DNA of 19,965 bases, from the NCBI GenBank assembly GCA_946885735.1, contig CAMPGW010000055.1, positions 1 through 19,965 on the forward strand. Direction: 5' to 3'. Below are positions 1-6,849 of this stretch, piece after piece. The translations under genes and the position numbers were made by a program. The DNA comes from an uncultured Gammaproteobacteria bacterium (lineage in GTDB: Bacteria; Pseudomonadota; Gammaproteobacteria; Xanthomonadales; Xanthomonadaceae). The notes beneath the pieces were generated by a model. That model was not told where the DNA came from. It saw only the letters and a program-made list of their open reading frames with translations, and ran no database searches. Each line of letters starts with the position of its first letter. Position 1 is the first letter of the stretch.

Positions 1-21
1 TCCATGAGCCAGGACTCCTGA
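1..21 (+). CDS. 3' end of an upstream gene, possibly HPr kinase/phosphorylase (hprK), partial
   Basis: Frame 1 reads six sense codons (Ser-Met-Ser-Gln-Asp-Ser) and ends in TGA at 19-21, one base before the GTG of rapZ. An AGGA at 11-14 inside this tail would serve as the rapZ ribosome binding site, which fits a translationally coupled upstream gene on the same strand. In xanthomonads the gene before rapZ is hprK, so that is the likely identity. This rests on gene order alone, because six codons cannot identify a protein. Confidence 0.4.
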   Translation, partial: SMSQDS

Positions 22-22
22 C

Positions 23-898
23 GTGCCCTTGCCCGCCCGTCCCACCCTCATCATCGTCAGCGGCCTGTCGGGCTCCGGCAAATCGGTCGCCCTGCGCACC
101 CTCGAGGACCAGGACTATTACTGCGTCGACAACCTGCCCGCGGAGCTGCTGACCGACTTCGTGCGCAGCATGGCGCAGGCGCAGTCGCCGCGCCCGCGGC
201 TGGCGGTCGGCATCGACGTGCGCAACGTCTCCAGCGACCTCTCGCGGATGGGCGAGTGGCTGTCGGCGGTGGCGGAACTGGGCTATGACCACCGGCTGGT
301 GTTCTTCGACACCAGCGACGAGGTGCTGGTGAAGCGCTATTCGGAGACCCGCCGGCGGCACCCGCTCTCCCACCAGGGCCTGCCGCTGTCGGACGCCATC
401 GCGATGGAACGCGAACGCCTGCGCCCGCTGCGCGCGCTGGCCGACCTGATCATCGATTCCACCGACACCAACGTCCACCAGTTGCGCAAGTCCGTGCTCA
501 CCGAGCTGGAGCCGAGCCTGGCGCCGCGGGTGACCCTGCTGTTCGAGTCCTTCGCCTACAAGAACGGCGTGCCCGCCGATGCGGATTTCGTCTTCGACGC
601 GCGCTGCCTGCCCAACCCGCACTGGGACCCGAAGCTGCGCCCGCTTTCGGGCAAGGACGCGCCGGTGCGCGAACGGCTGGACGACGACGACGCGGTCCGC
701 GAATATGTCGGGCAGGTGGCGGGCTTCCTCGACACCTGGCTGCCGCGCTTCGAGTCGGAGACGCGCAGCTACGTCACCATCGCCTTCGGATGCACCGGCG
801 GCCGCCATCGTTCCGTGTACCTTGCGGAGAAGCTGGCCCGCCACTTCCGCGACCGCGACCGCGAGGACGTGCGCACCTACCACCGGGAACTGGACTGA
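23..898 (+). CDS. rapZ: RapZ family nucleotide-binding protein (RNase adapter / YvcJ family)
   Basis: This 291-residue protein has the usual length and both halves of the RapZ family. The N-terminal P-loop is GLSGSGKS at residues 14-21, closely followed by the family signature [12 protein letters not shown] near 32-43. The C-terminal half ends with the conserved GCTGGRHRS segment (256-264), part of the domain that in E. coli binds glucosamine-6-phosphate and the small RNAs GlmY/GlmZ. The start is GTG at 23, supported by an AGGA at 11-14 and by alignment of the P-loop to the expected position. In E. coli RapZ directs RNase E to GlmZ and so controls glmS. Whether that circuit exists here is unknown; xanthomonads are not known to me to carry GlmY/GlmZ. 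It lies in a PTS-linked operon, with ptsH starting three bases after its stop codon. Confidence 0.96.
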   Translation: MPLPARPTLIIVSGLSGSGKSVALRTLEDQDYYCVDNLPAELLTDFVRSMAQAQSPRPRLAVGIDVRNVSSDLSRMGEWLSAVAELGYDHRLVFFDTSDEVLVKRYSETRRRHPLSHQGLPLSDAIAMERERLRPLRALADLIIDSTDTNVHQLRKSVLTELEPSLAPRVTLLFESFAYKNGVPADADFVFDARCLPNPHWDPKLRPLSGKDAPVRERLDDDDAVREYVGQVAGFLDTWLPRFESETRSYVTIAFGCTGGRHRSVYLAEKLARHFRDRDREDVRTYHRELD

Positions 899-901
899 CC
901 C

Positions 902-1159
902 ATGCTCGAACGCGACCTCGTCGTGAACCATCCCCTCGGCCTGCATGCGCAGGCCTCGGCCAAGGTCGTGCAGGCGCTCACGGGCTTCAGCAGCTCGGCC
1001 TTCCTGCTGGCCCGCGGCCGCGAGGTCAACGCCAAGTCCATCATGGGCGTGATGCTGCTCGCCGCCGGCCCCGGCACGACGGTGCGCGCGCGCGTGGACG
1101 GCGAGGACGAAGCCGAGGCGATGGCGGCGCTGGTGGCCCTGTTCGAATCCGGCCTGTGA
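902..1159 (+). CDS. ptsH: HPr phosphocarrier protein (PtsH/NPr type) with an altered active-site motif
   Basis: An 85-residue HPr with the standard fold length. His15 (codon 944-946), the residue phosphorylated by enzyme I, is present in the segment LGLHAQASAKVV. Position 17, almost always Arg in HPr because it stabilises the phosphohistidine, is Gln (CAG at 950-952), and position 18 is Ala instead of Pro. The regulatory Ser46 context VNAKSIMGVM is intact, so the protein looks like a substrate for HPr kinase. The gene starts three bases after rapZ with only a weak GGGAA upstream, so translation is probably coupled. In the xanthomonad arrangement I know, a mannose-type EIIA gene lies between rapZ and ptsH, and ptsI (enzyme I) follows ptsH. 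Neither is present here; the next gene is mgtE. The family call is secure. Whether this HPr still passes phosphate is open. Confidence 0.93.
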   Translation: MLERDLVVNHPLGLHAQASAKVVQALTGFSSSAFLLARGREVNAKSIMGVMLLAAGPGTTVRARVDGEDEAEAMAALVALFESGL

Positions 1160-1168
1160 TCCGCGCCG

Positions 1169-1184
1169 GCGCGTGAACACGCGC
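1169..1184. terminator. Hairpin just after ptsH, candidate terminator or mRNA 3' end
   Basis: A perfect 6-bp inverted repeat, GCGCGT and ACGCGC, encloses the tetraloop GAAC ten bases after the ptsH stop codon. No T run follows, so it is not a canonical intrinsic terminator. It could stabilise the 3' end of the rapZ-ptsH message. Confidence 0.3.
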
Positions 1185-1222
1185 GACTGATCGCAAACCG
1201 ATTGCGCGAGCGGCGCAGGAAC

Positions 1223-1238
1223 CCGGGCCCGAGCCCGG
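1223..1238. terminator. Second hairpin in the ptsH-mgtE gap
   Basis: A perfect 6-bp inverted repeat, CCGGGC and GCCCGG, encloses the loop CCGA. It lies just upstream of the candidate mgtE promoter and has no T run. It may add to transcript termination between ptsH and mgtE. In DNA this GC-rich, such a stem can also arise by chance. Confidence 0.25.
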
Positions 1239-1266
1239 TCGCGACACCATGCGCTGCGGCTACAAT
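1239..1266 (+). promoter_or_regulatory. Candidate sigma70-type promoter for mgtE
   Basis: TACAAT at 1261-1266 matches the -10 consensus at five of six bases and stands out in very GC-rich DNA. The best -35 partner is TCGCGA at 1239-1244 (three of six matches, 16-bp spacer), so the upstream element is weak. The mgtE ATG follows at 1290, with GGAG at 1279-1282 as ribosome binding site. This suggests mgtE can be transcribed independently of ptsH. Confidence 0.45.
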
Positions 1267-1289
1267 GGCCACTCCCACGGAGTCCCGCC

Positions 1290-2651
1290 ATGGCCGAGGC
1301 CGTCCGCCACGACAAGACCGCGCGCCAGCTCCGGCTCCTGTCGGATGCGCTGGACAGCGGGCGCCTGGGCCCGGTGCGTCGGCTGGTCAACACGCTGGCG
1401 CCCGCCGAAATCGGCAACCTGCTCGAGTCCCTGCCCCCGGCCAAGCGCAACATCGTGTGGGGCCTGGTGGATCCGGAGGATGACGGCGAGGTGCTGGTGC
1501 ACGTCGGCGAGGACGTGCGCGAGTCGCTGCTGGCGGAAATGGATCCGGACGAAATCGTCGCCGCGGTCGAGGACCTCGACATCGACGACCTCGCCGACCT
1601 GATCGAGGACCTTCCGGACACCGTGATCGACGAGTTCCTGAAGTCCATGGACCGCGAGAACCGCGAACGCCTCGAGCAGGCGCTGAGCTACGGCGAAGAC
1701 ACCGCCGGCCGCCTGATGAACCCGGACGTCATCACGGTGCGCGCCGACGTCACCGTGGACGTCGTGCTGCGCTACCTGCGCCTGCGCGGCGAGATGCCCG
1801 AGCACACCGACCACCTGTTCGTGGTCAGCCGCCGTCACCAGTACCTGGGCCGGGTCGCGATCACCGGCCTGCTCACCCACGATCCGTCCACGCCGATCAA
1901 CGAGCTGATCGACGACGAACAGCCGGCGATCGACGTCAACACCAACGCCCACGAGGTCGCCACGCAGTTCTCGGACTACGACTGGCTGTCGGCCCCGGTC
2001 GTGGACGAGAGCAACATCCTGCTCGGCCGCATCACCATCGACGACGTGGTGGACATCATCCGCGAGCAGGCTGAGCACCAGGCCATGAGCGCCGCGGGCC
2101 TCGACGAGGACGAGGACCTGTTCTCGCCGGTCCGGCGCGCGGCGCGCCGGCGCATGCTCTGGCTGGGCATCAACCTGCTCACCGCTTTCCTCGCCTCCTG
2201 GGTGATCGGTCGATTCGAAGGCGCGCTGGAAAAGGTCGTCGCGCTCGCCATCCTGATGCCGATCGTCGCCAGCATGGGCGGCGTGGCAGGGACGCAGGTG
2301 CTGACCCTCATGGTGCGCGGCCTGGCGCTGGGCCAGGTCGGCGTCGGCAACCTGCGCGCGCTGCTGGCCAAGGAGGTACTGGTCGGCATCGTCAACGGCG
2401 GCCTCTGGGCGCTGGTGGTCGGCGCCATTTCCGCGCTCTGGTTCCAGGACGCGCCGCTCGGCCTGGTCATCGGCCTGGCGATGTTCGTCAACCTGGTGAA
2501 CGCCGCGCTGGCCGGCGTGCTGGTGCCGCTAACGCTGCGGCGCATGAACATCGACCCCGCGCTGGCTGGCGGCGTGGTGCTGACCACCTTCACCGACGTG
2601 ATCGGCTTCCTGAGTTTCCTTGGACTGGGAACCCTGATCCTGCTCGACTGA
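1290..2651 (+). CDS. mgtE: Magnesium transporter MgtE
   Basis: The 453-residue product has the full MgtE architecture. An acidic N-terminal superhelical domain (about 10-135) precedes two CBS domains (about 138-258), a linker helix, and five membrane helices from about 283 to the C terminus. MgtE is a homodimeric Mg2+ channel in the inner membrane; Mg2+ bound by the N and CBS domains closes the gate. The MPIVASMGGVAGTQ segment in the second helix and the TTFTDVIGF segment in the last helix are diagnostic. The Asp at about 436 in the latter corresponds to the pore Asp of the family. The ATG at 1290 has GGAG seven bases upstream and a TACAAT element further up. The gene closes the xanthomonad PTS locus, where mgtE usually follows ptsI. 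Its end faces the minus-strand gene ending at 2676. Confidence 0.96.
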   Translation: MAEAVRHDKTARQLRLLSDALDSGRLGPVRRLVNTLAPAEIGNLLESLPPAKRNIVWGLVDPEDDGEVLVHVGEDVRESLLAEMDPDEIVAAVEDLDIDDLADLIEDLPDTVIDEFLKSMDRENRERLEQALSYGEDTAGRLMNPDVITVRADVTVDVVLRYLRLRGEMPEHTDHLFVVSRRHQYLGRVAITGLLTHDPSTPINELIDDEQPAIDVNTNAHEVATQFSDYDWLSAPVVDESNILLGRITIDDVVDIIREQAEHQAMSAAGLDEDEDLFSPVRRAARRRMLWLGINLLTAFLASWVIGRFEGALEKVVALAILMPIVASMGGVAGTQVLTLMVRGLALGQVGVGNLRALLAKEVLVGIVNGGLWALVVGAISALWFQDAPLGLVIGLAMFVNLVNAALAGVLVPLTLRRMNIDPALAGGVVLTTFTDVIGFLSFLGLGTLILLD

Positions 2652-2668
2652 GTCGGCGGCCCGTTGCA

Positions 2669-2685
2669 GCGGCGGTCAACGCCGC
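2669..2685. terminator. Short GC hairpin between the convergent ends of mgtE and the 2676-3098 gene
   Basis: GCGGCG at 2669-2674 pairs with CGCCGC at 2680-2685 around a five-base loop that contains part of the minus-strand stop codon. A short TTT lies a few bases downstream on the plus strand. It is a weak candidate for terminating mgtE; the whole convergent gap is only 24 bases. Confidence 0.25.
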
Positions 2686-3098
2686 CGCGTTTCGATCCGC
2701 GTCGCGCCCTGGTCCACGGCCCAGGCCACGCCAAGCGCCATCACCGTCGCGATGACCATCGGCCACGGCACTGCGGGCAGTTCGAAATGCAGCGTGCGCA
2801 GCACCGGCAGCAGGTAGGGCTGCAGGTAGTACAGGCCGCCGATCCCGAGGCCGCCGAGCAGCAGGGTCATCAGCCAGTCTTCCACGCCGGCGCGATGCGG
2901 GCGCCGTTCGGCGCGCGCGGCGACGCGGCGGGCGAAGTCCACCGGCAAGGCAGGCTGCGGTTCGCGGCGCAGGGCCCGCAACAACAGGCGCTCGCGGTCG
3001 AGCAGCGGATCACCCGGCGGCAGGCCGAGGCGTTCGGCCTCGAGGGCGGCGGCCTGGCGGCGCGCCTCGCGTTCGATCTGCGATTCTCGTGCGTTCAT
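2676..3098 (-). CDS. Two-helix membrane protein paired with an ECF sigma factor, candidate anti-sigma factor
   Basis: I do not recognise a named family. The 140-residue product starts with about 70 hydrophilic, Arg/Glu-rich residues, including the segment LPVDFARRVAARAERR (about 51-66). Two hydrophobic helices follow at about 74-96 and 109-129, with a short basic C terminus. The ATG at 3098 overlaps the stop codon of the upstream sigma factor (ATGA at 3098-3095), so the two are translationally coupled. A small inner-membrane protein with a soluble N-terminal domain, encoded directly after an ECF sigma gene, is the standard arrangement for an anti-sigma factor. The LPxDFAxRV-type segment also resembles ones I associate with small proteins at this position. 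No zinc-binding HxxxCxxC motif is present, so it is not a ZAS-type anti-sigma. The function is inferred from context. Confidence 0.75.
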   Translation of the reverse strand: MNARESQIEREARRQAAALEAERLGLPPGDPLLDRERLLLRALRREPQPALPVDFARRVAARAERRPHRAGVEDWLMTLLLGGLGIGGLYYLQPYLLPVLRTLHFELPAVPWPMVIATVMALGVAWAVDQGATRIETRRR

Positions 3099-3664
3099 GC
3101 GGCGACTCCGATCTTAGGTTCGAGCACCTGCCGCAATCGGCTGCGTGCACGAAACAGGTAGTTCTTGACCGTGCCTTCCGGCAGGCCGGTGACGGTGGCG
3201 ATCTCCGCCACCGGCATGTCCTCGAGGTGGTACAGCGTGACCAGCGTGCGCTGGATCGCCGGCAGGCGCTCGATCGCCTGGCCCAGCAGGCCCATCAGTT
3301 CATGGTCGGCGCAGGCCGCCTCCAGGTCGAAGCCGTCGCCGACCTGTTCCCAGGCGGGTGCGGCGTCCTCGTCGTCGCCATGGGCTTCGACGATCGGCAG
3401 CTTCTTGCGCTGCAGGTGCCGACTGGCGACCGAGAAGGCGATGCGGCCGATCCAGGTCGCCAGCGAACTCTCGAAACGATACTGGGCCAGGGCCTGGTGC
3501 ACGCGCAGGAACACGTCCTGCGAGAGCTCGCGTGCGTCCTCGGGGTGTTGCACCATCCGGTACACCAGGTGCCAGACCAGTTTCTGGTGGCGGCTGACCA
3601 GGCGCTCGAACGCGCCCGGCGTCCGCGCCAGCACTGCCTGCACCAGGTCCCGATCTTCGTCCAT
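3095..3664 (-). CDS. ECF-type RNA polymerase sigma factor
   Basis: A 189-residue sigma-70 family protein with only regions 2 and 4. Region 2 spans about 19-88 and includes ARELSQDVFLRVHQAL and the -10-recognising helix ending in LATWIGRIAFSVASRHLQRKK. Region 4 spans about 126-181, with the helix-turn-helix LEDMPVAEIATVTGLPEGTVKNYLFRARSRL. An acidic linker (about 92-120) joins them. It has no extra C-terminal domain. The ATG at 3664 has no Shine-Dalgarno sequence, and a CGTAT element lies only ten bases upstream, so the message may be nearly leaderless. The stop overlaps the start of the candidate anti-sigma gene. Divergent to it lies a small membrane protein whose promoter region mirrors this one, suggesting that this sigma factor drives both. 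The exact ECF subgroup cannot be assigned by eye. Confidence 0.93.
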   Translation of the reverse strand: MDEDRDLVQAVLARTPGAFERLVSRHQKLVWHLVYRMVQHPEDARELSQDVFLRVHQALAQYRFESSLATWIGRIAFSVASRHLQRKKLPIVEAHGDDEDAAPAWEQVGDGFDLEAACADHELMGLLGQAIERLPAIQRTLVTLYHLEDMPVAEIATVTGLPEGTVKNYLFRARSRLRQVLEPKIGVAA

Positions 3665-3673
3665 GCGCGATGG

Positions 3674-3699
3674 ATACGCTTACCCGCCGAGCGGTTGCA
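3674..3699 (-). promoter_or_regulatory. Candidate autoregulated ECF promoter of the sigma gene
   Basis: On the minus strand TGCAACC (3699-3693) is followed after 14 bases by CGTAT (3678-3674). This has the AAC and CGT cores of ECF promoters at about the usual distance. It lies immediately before the sigma factor start at 3664. The same arrangement occurs in mirror image on the plus strand. Confidence 0.5.
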
Positions 3700-3719
3700 A
3701 GCAAAACAGGTGCAACCGC
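3691..3719. repeat. Perfect 9-bp inverted repeat in the divergent sigma/membrane-protein region
   Basis: GCGGTTGCA at 3691-3699 and TGCAACCGC at 3711-3719 are exact reverse complements separated by 11 bases with an AT-rich core (AGCAAAACAGG). The arms carry the -35-like elements of two outward-facing ECF-type promoters. An alternative reading is an operator for a dimeric regulator that controls both genes. Confidence 0.7.
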
Positions 3720-3736
3720 GGCCGCCCTGCCCGTCT
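3711..3736 (+). promoter_or_regulatory. Candidate ECF promoter for the three-helix membrane protein
   Basis: TGCAACC at 3711-3717, a 14-base spacer and CGTCT at 3732-3736 form the mirror image of the sigma gene promoter. The ATG at 3786 would give a leader of about 40 bases with GGAG at 3775-3778. Confidence 0.5.
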
Positions 3737-3785
3737 CCATCCCATCGAACGGGCCCGCCGCGGCCCGCCCTACCGGAGATTCACC

Positions 3786-4112
3786 ATGGAATTCGGCCTG
3801 CTCGTTCCCATCACCGCCTTCATCTGCATCGTCATGGCCATCAAGATCATCGTCGAAACCCGGCTGCGGGCCCGGCTGGCCGAGACCAACGCCTCGGAGG
3901 ACCTGATCAAGTCCATGCTGGTGGCCGACGAGCAGTCGCGGCGCCTGTCCGCCCTGAAGTGGGGCCTGGTGCTGACCCTGATCGGCCTGGCCTTCGGCCT
4001 GATCAGCGCGATGAAGCTCGACAGCCAGGATCCTGGCACTTGGGGCCTGCTGATCGCCGCCGCCGGCGTCGGCATGCTGGCCTACCACGGCATCGCCAAC
4101 CGCGTGCGTTGA
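3786..4112 (+). CDS. Small three-helix membrane protein, DUF6249-like
   Basis: The 108-residue product has hydrophobic helices at about 4-22, 53-73 and 82-103. A charged cytoplasmic-type loop between the first two contains TNASEDLIKSMLVADEQSRR. It resembles the DUF6249 proteins that I recall from xanthomonads, which have no known function; that assignment is from memory. The reading frame is open far upstream, but ATG at 3786 is chosen because GGAG lies seven bases before it, the hydrophobic N terminus starts there, and upstream codons run antisense to the sigma gene. It is divergent from the ECF sigma gene and shares its inverted-repeat promoter region, so it is a likely member of that regulon. 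It could be an envelope-stress or signalling component. The 42-base gap to the convergent tsaB contains a GC-rich hairpin. Confidence 0.85.
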   Translation: MEFGLLVPITAFICIVMAIKIIVETRLRARLAETNASEDLIKSMLVADEQSRRLSALKWGLVLTLIGLAFGLISAMKLDSQDPGTWGLLIAAAGVGMLAYHGIANRVR

Positions 4113-4126
4113 AGCGGGCCTGCCCG

Positions 4127-4145
4127 GCCGCCGGGGTTCGGCGGC
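4127..4145 (+). terminator. Hairpin after the DUF6249-like gene
   Basis: GCCGCC at 4127-4132 pairs with GGCGGC at 4140-4145 around a seven-base loop, 14 bases after the stop codon. No T run follows, so it is only a candidate terminator. Confidence 0.3.
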
Positions 4146-4154
4146 GACTGTGAC

Positions 4155-4886
4155 TCAGCCCGCGCCGGATTCGCGTCCGGCGCGGGCCTGCGCCTGCTCG
4201 ACGAGGGTGAGCGCGACCTTGTCGCGCAGGTAGGCCGGCTCCAGCCGGTCCGCGGCCACCGCTTTGCCTCGCGCCCAGGCCGCCACGCCCAGTCGGGCCA
4301 CGTCGGCGGCATGCGGCAGGCCCTGCGGATCCACGGCCCGCAAACCGGATCCCAGCACCTCGACCAGGCGGCCGCCGTCGGCGGCGAATCCGCTGCCGAT
4401 GCCCGCGAACACGGGCGGCGCCCCGGCCGCGAAATTCGGTTCCGCCGGGCGCGCCATCCACTCGACGCCACGCGCGCGCACCAGCCCGTCGGCCTGCGCG
4501 TCGAACCAGCCCAGGTACAACTCGCCCATACGTGCGTCGATCGCCGCCAGGATCGGCAGGGCCTCCGCCGCGTCGCGCGGTGCGCGCATCGCAAGCGCGG
4601 CGAGCGTGGAGACCGGCACGACCGGACGGTCCCAGGCCAATGCCATGCCCTGGGCGAGCGCCACCGCCAGGCGCACGCCGGTGAAGGCGCCCGGCCCGCG
4701 GCCGACCGCCAGGCCATCGAGCGCGGACTTGGCAATGCCGGCCTCGGCCAGCAGTGCGTCGCACCAGGGCAGCACCAGTTCCGTGTGGCGGCGCGGCGCG
4801 ACCTCGTGGCGCTCGCGCAGCTCGCCGTCCACCCACAGCGCGACCGAGCAGGCCTCGGTGCTGGTCTCAATCGCGAGCAGCTTCAT
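4155..4886 (-). CDS. tsaB: tRNA t6A modification protein TsaB
   Basis: TsaB is the inactive paralogue of TsaD. With TsaD and TsaE it forms the complex that transfers threonylcarbamoyl to A37 of ANN-decoding tRNAs. The product opens with MKLLAIETSTEACSVALWVD, the ASKHA-fold phosphate-1 loop typical of the family. It also has GRGPGAFTGVRLAVALAQGMALA at about 63-85. At 243 residues it is normal in length. Two further ATGs lie upstream in frame, but the ATG at 4886 is best placed, with GGAGG seven bases before it. It forms an ATGA overlap with the yoaA stop codon. yoaA and tsaB are also neighbours in E. coli, which supports both calls. The last codons lie in a strong 12-bp hairpin. Confidence 0.95.
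   Translation of the reverse strand: MKLLAIETSTEACSVALWVDGELRERHEVAPRRHTELVLPWCDALLAEAGIAKSALDGLAVGRGPGAFTGVRLAVALAQGMALAWDRPVVPVSTLAALAMRAPRDAAEALPILAAIDARMGELYLGWFDAQADGLVRARGVEWMARPAEPNFAAGAPPVFAGIGSGFAADGGRLVEVLGSGLRAVDPQGLPHAADVARLGVAAWARGKAVAADRLEPAYLRDKVALTLVEQAQARAGRESGAG
4158..4187. repeat. Perfect 12-bp inverted repeat at the end of tsaB
   Basis: GCCCGCGCCGGA at 4158-4169 and TCCGGCGCGGGC at 4176-4187 are exact reverse complements around the six-base loop TTCGCG. The stem covers the last ten tsaB codons and touches its stop codon. It could act as a two-way barrier or 3'-end stabiliser for the convergent transcripts here. No T run follows on either strand. Confidence 0.6.
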
Positions 4887-6847
4887 CGCCATTCCTCCCC
4901 AGCCCACTCTTCGTCAGCCACCGGCTCCGGCTCGAGGCCGAAGAAGCGCTGCACGTCAGCGATGCGCCGAGTGCGCGGCAGCGGCGGCAGGCTGTCGAGG
5001 AAGATGCGGCCATAGCCCTTGCCGAGCAGGCGCGGATCGCACAGCACCAGTACGCCGCGATCCTCGAAGCTGCGGATCAGCCGGCCGGCGCCCTGCTTGA
5101 GCGCGATCACCGCCTGCGGCAACTGCTCGTCGCGGAAAGGGTTGCCGCCCGCGCGCCGTACCGCTTCCAGCCGCGCTTCCAGCACCGGGTCGTCCGGCGA
5201 TGCGAATGGCAGGCGATCGATCACCACGACCGACAATGCCTCGCCCGCCACGTCCACGCCTTCCCAGAAACTCGCCGCGCCCAGCAACACGCCGTTGCCG
5301 GAGGCGCGGAACTGCTCCAGCAGCAGGCCGCGCGGCGCGCTGCCCTGCACGAAAAGCGGCCACGGGCCGTCGCGAAGCGCCTCGGCGGCCTCGCGCAAGG
5401 CGCGATGCGAGGTGAACAGCAGGAAGGCGCGACCGCGCGAGGCTTCCAGCACCGGCCTTACGGCCTCGATCAGCGCCGCGCCGTAGCCGCGCGCGTTCGG
5501 CTCGGGCAAGCCGGGCGGCAAGTAGCACAGCGCCTGTTCGCGCCAGTCGAAGGGACTGGCCTGCAGCAGGCGCCGCGGCGACTCCAGTCCCAGCCGGCCG
5601 GCGATGTGGCCGAAGTCGGAATCCACCGCCAGCGTGGCGGAGGTGAAGATCCAGGCCGCGCGCGACTGCTCGCGGTACTCGCGCAGCGGGCCGGACACGT
5701 CCAGTGGCGTGCGCTGCAGGGTGAAGCCACGCTGCGTGAGCTCGAACCAGCGCACGTCGTCATCCACCGTCTGGCCATCGCGCCAGCGTCGCAGCCGCAC
5801 CAGGGTCGCGTCGGCACGGTCGGCACACGCGGCGAAGCCCGGCGTCGCCTCGACCAGCGGCGCGAGTCCGGCGGCCAGTGCCGCCAGCGCGTCTTCCAGT
5901 GCCGCCAGCTTTTCCGCGGCCTCGCCATTGGCGAGCAGGCGCACGGCGGCGCCACGCTGCGGCAGACCTTCGAGGGCGAGCCGGAATTCGCGGACGGCCT
6001 GTTCCAGCACGCGCATCGGCTGCTGCACGGTCGCCAGCGCCGACGGCGCCTGCGCGCATTCGGCCAGCGCATCACGGGCCAGGTCGAGCAGCTGGCGTGC
6101 GCCGACGCCTTCGCCGAAGAACTGCGCGGCGAGCTCGGGCAGCTGGTGCGCCTCGTCGAGCACGAAGGCCGCGGCGCCCGGCAGGATCTCGCCGAAGCCC
6201 TCGCGGCGGATGGCGAGGTCGGCGAGCAACAGGTGGTGGTTGACCACGACGATGTCGGCCGCCTGCGCTTCACTGCGCGCCTTGGCGACGAAGCACTCGG
6301 ACCAGAACGGGCATTCGCCGCCGAGGCAGTTGTCGGCGGTCGAGGTGATCATCGGCAGCAGCGGGCTGTCGTCGGGCAGCTCCGGCAATTCCGCCAGGTC
6401 GCCGCGCTGGGTGCGCCCGCGCCAGGCGATCACGCGCTGGAATTGCGCGGCGACCTCGCGGCTGGCGAAGCGCTCGCCCTTGGCCTGCTCGACGCGGTAA
6501 TGGCACAGGTAGTTGGCGCGGCCCTTCAGCAGCGTGGTGCGCACGCCGGCGCCGAGCGCGGCGCGCACCTTCGGCAGGTCGCGGTGATAGAGCTGGTCCT
6601 GCAGCGCGCGCGTGCCGGTGGAAATGATCACGCGCTCGCCCGACAGCAGGGCCGGCACCAGGTAGGCGTAGGTCTTGCCGGTGCCGGTGCCAGCCTCGGC
6701 CACCAGGGTGGCGCGTTCGTCGATCGCCTCGGCGACCGCGGCCGCGAGCTGGCCCTGCGCCTCGCGCACGCGGTAACCGGCCAGCTGCATGGCGAGCGGG
6801 CCGGCCGGCGCCAGCGCCGCGCGGGTACGCTCGGGAAGGTCGGACAT
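4883..6847 (-). CDS. yoaA: YoaA, iron-sulfur ATP-dependent DNA helicase of the DinG/XPD family
   Basis: The 654-residue product has Walker A AGTGTGKT at 52-59 and the DEAH box at 231-234 (VLDEAHQLPE). Four cysteines, at about 115, 174, 179 and 185 (NYLC and NCLGGECPFWSEC), match the [4Fe-4S] ligands of XPD-like helicases. The C-terminal half has TSATL, SFWEGVDV and LKQGAGRLIR. Length and wording match E. coli YoaA (about 636 residues) better than DinG. In E. coli YoaA works with HolC on stalled or damaged replication forks, a 5'-3' helicase role. The ATG at 6847 has no Shine-Dalgarno sequence and lies two bases after the stop of the lipoprotein gene, so translation is probably by re-initiation. 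The stop overlaps the start of tsaB. Confidence 0.94.
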   Translation of the reverse strand: MSDLPERTRAALAPAGPLAMQLAGYRVREAQGQLAAAVAEAIDERATLVAEAGTGTGKTYAYLVPALLSGERVIISTGTRALQDQLYHRDLPKVRAALGAGVRTTLLKGRANYLCHYRVEQAKGERFASREVAAQFQRVIAWRGRTQRGDLAELPELPDDSPLLPMITSTADNCLGGECPFWSECFVAKARSEAQAADIVVVNHHLLLADLAIRREGFGEILPGAAAFVLDEAHQLPELAAQFFGEGVGARQLLDLARDALAECAQAPSALATVQQPMRVLEQAVREFRLALEGLPQRGAAVRLLANGEAAEKLAALEDALAALAAGLAPLVEATPGFAACADRADATLVRLRRWRDGQTVDDDVRWFELTQRGFTLQRTPLDVSGPLREYREQSRAAWIFTSATLAVDSDFGHIAGRLGLESPRRLLQASPFDWREQALCYLPPGLPEPNARGYGAALIEAVRPVLEASRGRAFLLFTSHRALREAAEALRDGPWPLFVQGSAPRGLLLEQFRASGNGVLLGAASFWEGVDVAGEALSVVVIDRLPFASPDDPVLEARLEAVRRAGGNPFRDEQLPQAVIALKQGAGRLIRSFEDRGVLVLCDPRLLGKGYGRIFLDSLPPLPRTRRIADVQRFFGLEPEPVADEEWAGEEWR

Positions 6848-6849
6848 GG

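Noticed and set aside
899..901. EIIA gene between rapZ and ptsH
   Set aside because: Only three bases separate the two genes, so no EIIA gene or remnant is present.
1160..1289. Mg2+-sensing riboswitch (M-box) before mgtE
   Set aside because: The gap is only 130 bases, the candidate -10 leaves a leader of about 20 bases, and no M-box-like structure or anti-terminator is visible.
2132..2150. 8-bp perfect inverted repeat with a 3-base loop within mgtE
   Set aside because: It encodes the Arg/Ala-rich linker before the membrane helices; GC-rich Arg and Ala codons readily form such stems and nothing else marks the site.
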